Shown one piece after another: positions 60,070 to 64,000 of a stretch of DNA of 64,000 nucleotides (position 1 is the first letter of the stretch; each line of letters opens with the position of its first letter). The DNA comes from FEB-25 sp963822175. GTDB lineage: Bacteria > Chloroflexota > Anaerolineae > Anaerolineales > UBA4823. The translations under genes were made by a program, and so were the position numbers. The stretch spans positions 186,001-250,000 of the forward strand of contig CAWGGJ010000008.1 of assembly GCA_963822175.1 (NCBI GenBank), in the 5' to 3' direction. Below the pieces are notes generated by a model. It was not told the DNA's origin. It was given only the letters and a program-made list of their open reading frames with translations, and searched no databases.

Positions 60070-61067
60070 AATTCGCTGAAATTGATATCCACGTATTGAA
60101 CATCATCAGCCACGCGCTCCGCACGCCCGTGCATGAAGCGATCCACCCATGAACCTGGAGTACCCTTCACCTGGTTGGCGACCAGGTCGGCATAGATGCA
60201 CAATTCCTTGAGCTTGAGGAAATGTGGCACCTGGTTTACCCAAAACTGGGGCAGGTCCTTCTCCTGGTGGTAACCGGAGAGATAATTTTCCATGAAATGA
60301 TGTGCAAATTGTGTTTTGTCAGCCTCGTTGCCTGGGTTGTAAAGCACCAGGACGTCAAAGAGCGCCATGGCGACGTCAATAGCGTACCAGCCGTAACCAC
60401 AATCGTCAAAGTCGATGATGGCAAGCTGCCCACCCGGCAGGATCAGAAAATTGGCAAAGTGCAGGTCGTCATGGATCAGGCCGTAATCATCGGGGGAGAC
60501 GGGTAATTGGTGCAGTTTGCCCAGCAGGTGGGTGATCTTCTGATGGATAGGATCATCTGGCGATGGTATCAATCGCAATGCCTCATGGATCTCATAGCTA
60601 TCGTACCAGTGTGGGCGGGTGAGAGCAGGGCTGGAGGGTGTGTATTGCGCAGAGATACGGTGGAACCTGCCAACCGCAGCACCAATGGATCGAAACAGGT
60701 CATCTGTCCATTCGCCAGGGGGGATGTCTTCCGCCAGGGTACCTTCAGCTTTCTCAAAGCCGGTGACGGTGTAAAATTTTCCGTCCTGTTCCAGGCGTTC
60801 CAACAGGTGACCCTGGGTGGAGGCAAGCGGAGATGCCACCGGTGCGCCCTCCCGGGCGAGGAAATCCACCCATTCCAGCATGCCCAATGTCAGTTCGGGT
60901 GGGCAATCCTCAACGCCGATGCGCAGGACGCCGTAGGTGGAATGCTGGCTGGTTGGATGGAATGGGAATTTATACACCGCATTGAAGTGCCCACCGGATA
61001 GGGGAGTGAGGTCAGTGGGGGTAGTTCCGTACAGGCTACAGGCATGGGAAAGGAGCTCCGGGTGCAT
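60066..61067 (-). CDS. APH-fold phosphotransferase (homoserine/choline-kinase-like)
   Basis: A 333-residue kinase of the APH/choline-kinase superfamily. G-L-I-H-D-D-L-H-F-A-N-F-L near residue 200 has the catalytic Asp, and I-I-D-F-D-D-C-G-Y about 20 residues on carries the metal-binding Asp. N-terminal Y-G-V-L-R-I-G contributes the nucleotide-binding strand. This motif type is seen in YihE-/SrkA-like and homoserine-kinase-like enzymes. Its stop overlaps the Nudix start by 4 nt; a joint role in metabolite phosphorylation and repair is possible but unproven. Substrate unknown. Confidence 0.85.
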   Translation of the reverse strand: MHPELLSHACSLYGTTPTDLTPLSGGHFNAVYKFPFHPTSQHSTYGVLRIGVEDCPPELTLGMLEWVDFLAREGAPVASPLASTQGHLLERLEQDGKFYTVTGFEKAEGTLAEDIPPGEWTDDLFRSIGAAVGRFHRISAQYTPSSPALTRPHWYDSYEIHEALRLIPSPDDPIHQKITHLLGKLHQLPVSPDDYGLIHDDLHFANFLILPGGQLAIIDFDDCGYGWYAIDVAMALFDVLVLYNPGNEADKTQFAHHFMENYLSGYHQEKDLPQFWVNQVPHFLKLKELCIYADLVANQVKGTPGSWVDRFMHGRAERVADDVQYVDINFSEL

Positions 61068-61157
61068 AGCAGGATTGTATCAACAAATTCCTGAGCCTAC
61101 AACTGAGACTGCAGACCTAATATATAATTATCCTATCCTAGTGAAGCTGGTGATACC

Positions 61158-62804
61158 ATGACAAACGATGATCTTGTGATTTCCAACGGCCGCATCCTGG
61201 ATGGATGTGGCAATCCCTGGTTCTGGGGGGACCTGGGCATCCAAAATGGGTACATTGTAGAAATTGCTCCTGCAGGTAGCTTGCAGGGCAAGCGAGTCAT
61301 TGATGCGGGTGGGCGGTATGTCTGCCCGGGGTTCATCGATATCCACACCCACTCGGACCTATCCATCATGGTCAACCGCAGGGCTGAAAGTGCCGTGCGC
61401 CAGGGTGCCACCACGCATGTGATCGGTAACTGTGGCATGTCCCCCGCACCGGTGGATGAGAGGCACATGGAAGAGATCCATTCCATGTGGGGACCCATCT
61501 CTGAGCAGCCGGAAGTGAGCTGGGACTGGCGAACTTTTGATCAATACATGGCTGCGTTGGAGAGCGGTGGGTTGGGGATCAATATCGCACCCCTGGTGGG
61601 GCATGGGGCATTGCGCATCGCTGCCATGGGTCTCGACGAACGACCTGCCTCGGAGAATGATCTGATCATGATGAAGGAACAGCTGGATCACGCCATGCGA
61701 GCGGGGGCGTTCGGGATGTCCACGGGGCTGGTCTATCCGCCGGGGTGCTATGCAAATACGGATGAAATTATCACTTTATGCAGGGTTGTTTCCCACTATA
61801 ACGGGATCTACACCTCGCACATCCGCGGCGAGCGTGAGACCATCCTGGAAGCGGTGGCGGAGGCCATCCACATTGGGGATGAAGCGGGGGTGCCCGTGCA
61901 GATCTCGCACAACGCGCCCAAGTTCGGTGCTCAAAATGACGCCCGCGCCAACCTGCGCCTGGTGGAGCAAGCCCGAGCCCGGGGGCAGGATGTGACCGTC
62001 GATAATGACGTCCACACCGACCTGGCACCCGCGCTGGCACATGGTCTGCCTCAGCCCATCCAGGACCTGCCGGATGAGGATATTGCCGCCCTGCTGCGCG
62101 ATCCGGCAAAACGCGCGGAGATCCGCCGGGAGATCGTTGACGACCGAAAGCCAGCCTTTGGCCCGACAGGCTTGCTCAAGCATGGCCAATGGCGGCGCAT
62201 CACCATGCTGCACGCCCCCAGGACCTCTGGGGTGGTCGGCAGGACCATCCAGGCTATTGCGGAAGAGAAAGGCTGTGACCCATTCGATGCCTACTTTGAC
62301 CTGATCATCGAAAACGGACATGAGGCGGAAGCCATCTTTGACTATATCGACGAAGCCAACATCCGCCTGCTGCTGCAGCACCCGGCAGTGATGATCTCGT
62401 CGGATGGCGAGGTGCTGGCGCCGTACGGATTCCTGAACGACCCTCCCCCATATTCACCCTGCAGCTACGGTGAATTCCCGGGCGTGCTGGAGCGTTACGT
62501 GCGGGATGAACCCGTGCTCATGCTGCAGGAAGCCATCCGCAAGATGACCTCCTTCCCGGCCCAACGGCTGGGGCTGCGGGATCGCGGCGCACTGCGCGAG
62601 GGGGCGAGGGCGGATATCGTCGTATTTGACCTGGAGCGCATGCACGACCGGGCGACTAACCTGTATCCGCACACGTATCCATTCGAGAATTACCCTCACC
62701 AGTATCCTGAGGGGATCGATCTCGTACTGGTGAACGGGGAAGTGGTGGTGGAAGGGGGTGAGCACACCGGGGTATTGGCGGGAAGGGTGCTGAGGCATAA
62801 ATAA
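61158..62804 (+). CDS. N-acyl-D-amino-acid deacylase (amidohydrolase superfamily)
   Basis: A 548-residue amidohydrolase of the D-aminoacylase group. H-T-H-S-D near residue 64 is the first metal motif; G-N-C-G-M-S-P-A-P near residue 93 carries the conserved Cys; T-S-H-I-R-G-E near residue 219 and Q-I-S-H-N-A-P near 250 carry the next ligands; S-S-D-G-E near residue 414 supplies the catalytic Asp. All are intact. It hydrolyses N-acyl-D-amino acids, or dihydro-pyrimidine-like relatives, to D-amino acids in the cytoplasm. Start ATG 61158. Divergent from the kinase gene. Confidence 0.9.
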   Translation: MTNDDLVISNGRILDGCGNPWFWGDLGIQNGYIVEIAPAGSLQGKRVIDAGGRYVCPGFIDIHTHSDLSIMVNRRAESAVRQGATTHVIGNCGMSPAPVDERHMEEIHSMWGPISEQPEVSWDWRTFDQYMAALESGGLGINIAPLVGHGALRIAAMGLDERPASENDLIMMKEQLDHAMRAGAFGMSTGLVYPPGCYANTDEIITLCRVVSHYNGIYTSHIRGERETILEAVAEAIHIGDEAGVPVQISHNAPKFGAQNDARANLRLVEQARARGQDVTVDNDVHTDLAPALAHGLPQPIQDLPDEDIAALLRDPAKRAEIRREIVDDRKPAFGPTGLLKHGQWRRITMLHAPRTSGVVGRTIQAIAEEKGCDPFDAYFDLIIENGHEAEAIFDYIDEANIRLLLQHPAVMISSDGEVLAPYGFLNDPPPYSPCSYGEFPGVLERYVRDEPVLMLQEAIRKMTSFPAQRLGLRDRGALREGARADIVVFDLERMHDRATNLYPHTYPFENYPHQYPEGIDLVLVNGEVVVEGGEHTGVLAGRVLRHK

Positions 62805-62852
62805 CGTGGTAAGCTTTGAGTACCTGCTATCGCCTAAGCTCAATTCACAAAG

Positions 62853-63554
62853 TCAGGCGTTTTTTCCCAGGAACCGGTACGCCCCGATGGACTGGATGCC
62901 TATACTGATGATGGAGGCATAGGCGATGACCTTCTGCCCCACCACCTGGACTACCAATCCTTCGGGTGAGCTAAAGCTGGGTCCATTGGTCATCAGTAGG
63001 TAATAACCAATCAGCATCAGGCAAAAGACAGCAAAAACCCAGGCGTACACCTTTGGGTATTGCTGATCCATGAACAGGACTGGAACATAAAACAGCACCG
63101 CCAGGGGGAAGAAACGGAATGCCCACAGCACAAATTGCACATGGGCAGGCCTGGCGATGTCTGCAGGAGCACAGGCGATGCCCACGAAACAAATGCCGGC
63201 AAACACGCCGAGTATCGACCCGATCAATGCAAATACCCGTTGCAGACGGCTGTTTTGGAACAAGCGCGGGAAAATGATGAAAAAGATCACCAGGCAGATA
63301 CCGGCAAATGCCAGGGAGATGAAAAATAAGGCTGCCGAGATCCAATTTGGCTCACCGGAAAGGGCGGTAAGCATGCCCAGGTTGCTGAGGAAGCTGTGGG
63401 TGAAGGAATAACCAGAGCTAGCATGATTGTCGACCGAACCACCAGAGTAGGTCAGCATGGCGATGAAGGTAAGCACCACGAACAAGGCACAGCCGATGGT
63501 GATGGCGAGGTAAAGACGACGTATCGTCTTCCTGGAGGCGGGTAAAGCGGGCAT
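62853..63554 (-). CDS. DUF998-like integral membrane protein
   Basis: A 233-residue membrane protein with six or seven hydrophobic segments. The segment G-Y-S-F-T-H-S-F-L-S-N-L-G-M-L near residue 50 resembles the Y-S-x-x-x-N-x-(I/L)-S-x-L-G pattern of DUF998 proteins. No function known. Start chosen at ATG 63554; the open frame extends to 63641 but the extra residues look untranslated. Convergent with the deacylase gene. Confidence 0.7.
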   Translation of the reverse strand: MPALPASRKTIRRLYLAITIGCALFVVLTFIAMLTYSGGSVDNHASSGYSFTHSFLSNLGMLTALSGEPNWISAALFFISLAFAGICLVIFFIIFPRLFQNSRLQRVFALIGSILGVFAGICFVGIACAPADIARPAHVQFVLWAFRFFPLAVLFYVPVLFMDQQYPKVYAWVFAVFCLMLIGYYLLMTNGPSFSSPEGLVVQVVGQKVIAYASIISIGIQSIGAYRFLGKNA

Positions 63555-63772
63555 GGTAGGACTATACCCAGTACACCGCCGGGTGTCAATATCTAAGCGA
63601 GAGGTTAACGATTGGATCGGCTTGCTGCCTGCTGGATGCAAGGTTCATCGAATTCCTGAACCAATTGGAGCAGGCCAAAAGTATCTTGACGTGGGAATAA
63701 AATCATGTATAGTAAACGTTACCCGCATCTACAGCTATTTTTTCCCTTCGTTGAAACCCGCAGGAGGTGTGA

Positions 63773-64000
63773 ATGAACATACGCCCCATCCAAACCGCTG
63801 AAGATATCCAAAAAGCCTACCCGTGTTCGACGGAGGCCCCCATCCCATTCTGGGAAGATGGTCTGCCCATGTGCCGGGAGTGGATGGCACAGAACCTGGG
63901 CAGGCATATCGAAGGTCTGCACCTCGAGGATGATAACCGCACTGTCATCGGGCATCTCTATTGGGCTCCGAGCCAACAGGCACTGGCACCCTACGAGATC
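63773..64000 (+). CDS. GNAT family acetyltransferase, N-terminal part
   Basis: The first 76 codons of a gene that runs off the right edge. ATG 63773 has AGGAGGTGT upstream. The N terminus I-R-P-I-Q-T-A-E-D-I and the following V-I-G-H-L-Y-W-A-P-S fit the GNAT acetyltransferase fold; the acetyl-CoA motif lies outside the window. Hence a family-level call only. Confidence 0.6.
   Translation, partial: MNIRPIQTAEDIQKAYPCSTEAPIPFWEDGLPMCREWMAQNLGRHIEGLHLEDDNRTVIGHLYWAPSQQALAPYEI

Overview
The window looks like a piece of a Chloroflexota (probably Anaerolineae) chromosome. This is inference from gene content: many exported lipoproteins with Thr/Pro-rich linkers and beta-propeller repeats, large secreted repeat proteins, a short hydrophobic-Pro-Leu motif at or near the end of several exported proteins, and typical soil/sediment bacterial families such as DUF885, BtrH-like, pirin, CGNR and DtxR-FeoAB. 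No rRNA, tRNA, CRISPR array, phage block or intact insertion sequence was seen. Genes lie on both strands, mostly as single genes or short operons.

Layout. 0-5 kb: end of a GIY-YIG nuclease; a C_GCAxxG_C_C redox protein that is readable only through an in-frame TGA and is therefore a selenoprotein candidate; DinB-like, uracil-DNA glycosylase-like and HIT proteins; a lipoprotein. 5-9 kb: a 1224-residue secreted protein with ten near-identical 75/76-residue repeats. 9-17 kb: methyltransferase-like membrane enzyme, S41 peptidase, EamA transporter, a frameshifted CGNR regulator, an esterase, small membrane and DUF402 proteins, two lipoproteins. 17.5-22 kb: a 1512-residue secreted protein with a CLCA-like metalloprotease motif. 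22-27.5 kb: ICMT-like enzyme, TPR protein, peroxide-stress pair PerR-catalase, M29 aminopeptidase. 27.5-34.8 kb: small enzymes, a phosphodiester glycosidase and acyltransferase transcribed divergently, an APH-type kinase. 35-40 kb: DUF885 hydrolase, a four-helix bundle gene in repeat-rich DNA, and a divergent DtxR / FeoA-FeoB iron locus. 40-45 kb: pirin, double-HD protein, a repeat-filled gap, hemerythrin, ICMT-like enzyme, GNAT. 45-50 kb: a membrane protein-regulator operon with a consensus promoter and tandem operators, Nudix, lipoprotein, paired secreted paralogues. 50-64 kb: methyltransferase, Ntn-type hydrolase, a second membrane protein-regulator operon that also carries an ABC exporter, BtrH-like, GIDE-like, acyltransferase, YdjM-like, a Nudix-kinase pair, N-acyl-D-amino-acid deacylase, a DUF998-like protein and a truncated GNAT.

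The two most interesting signals are: (1) the UGA-containing redox protein with a SECIS-like hairpin whose GGTC loop lies 20 nt after the TGA; and (2) two separate operons, each encoding a membrane protein and a winged-helix regulator, with the same control region: TTGACA-16 nt-TATAAT followed by two TATAGA-type 16-bp boxes at a 17-bp pitch. The second suggests two sister autoregulated envelope or export systems. Iron (DtxR/FeoAB) and peroxide (PerR/catalase) control regions are also readable.
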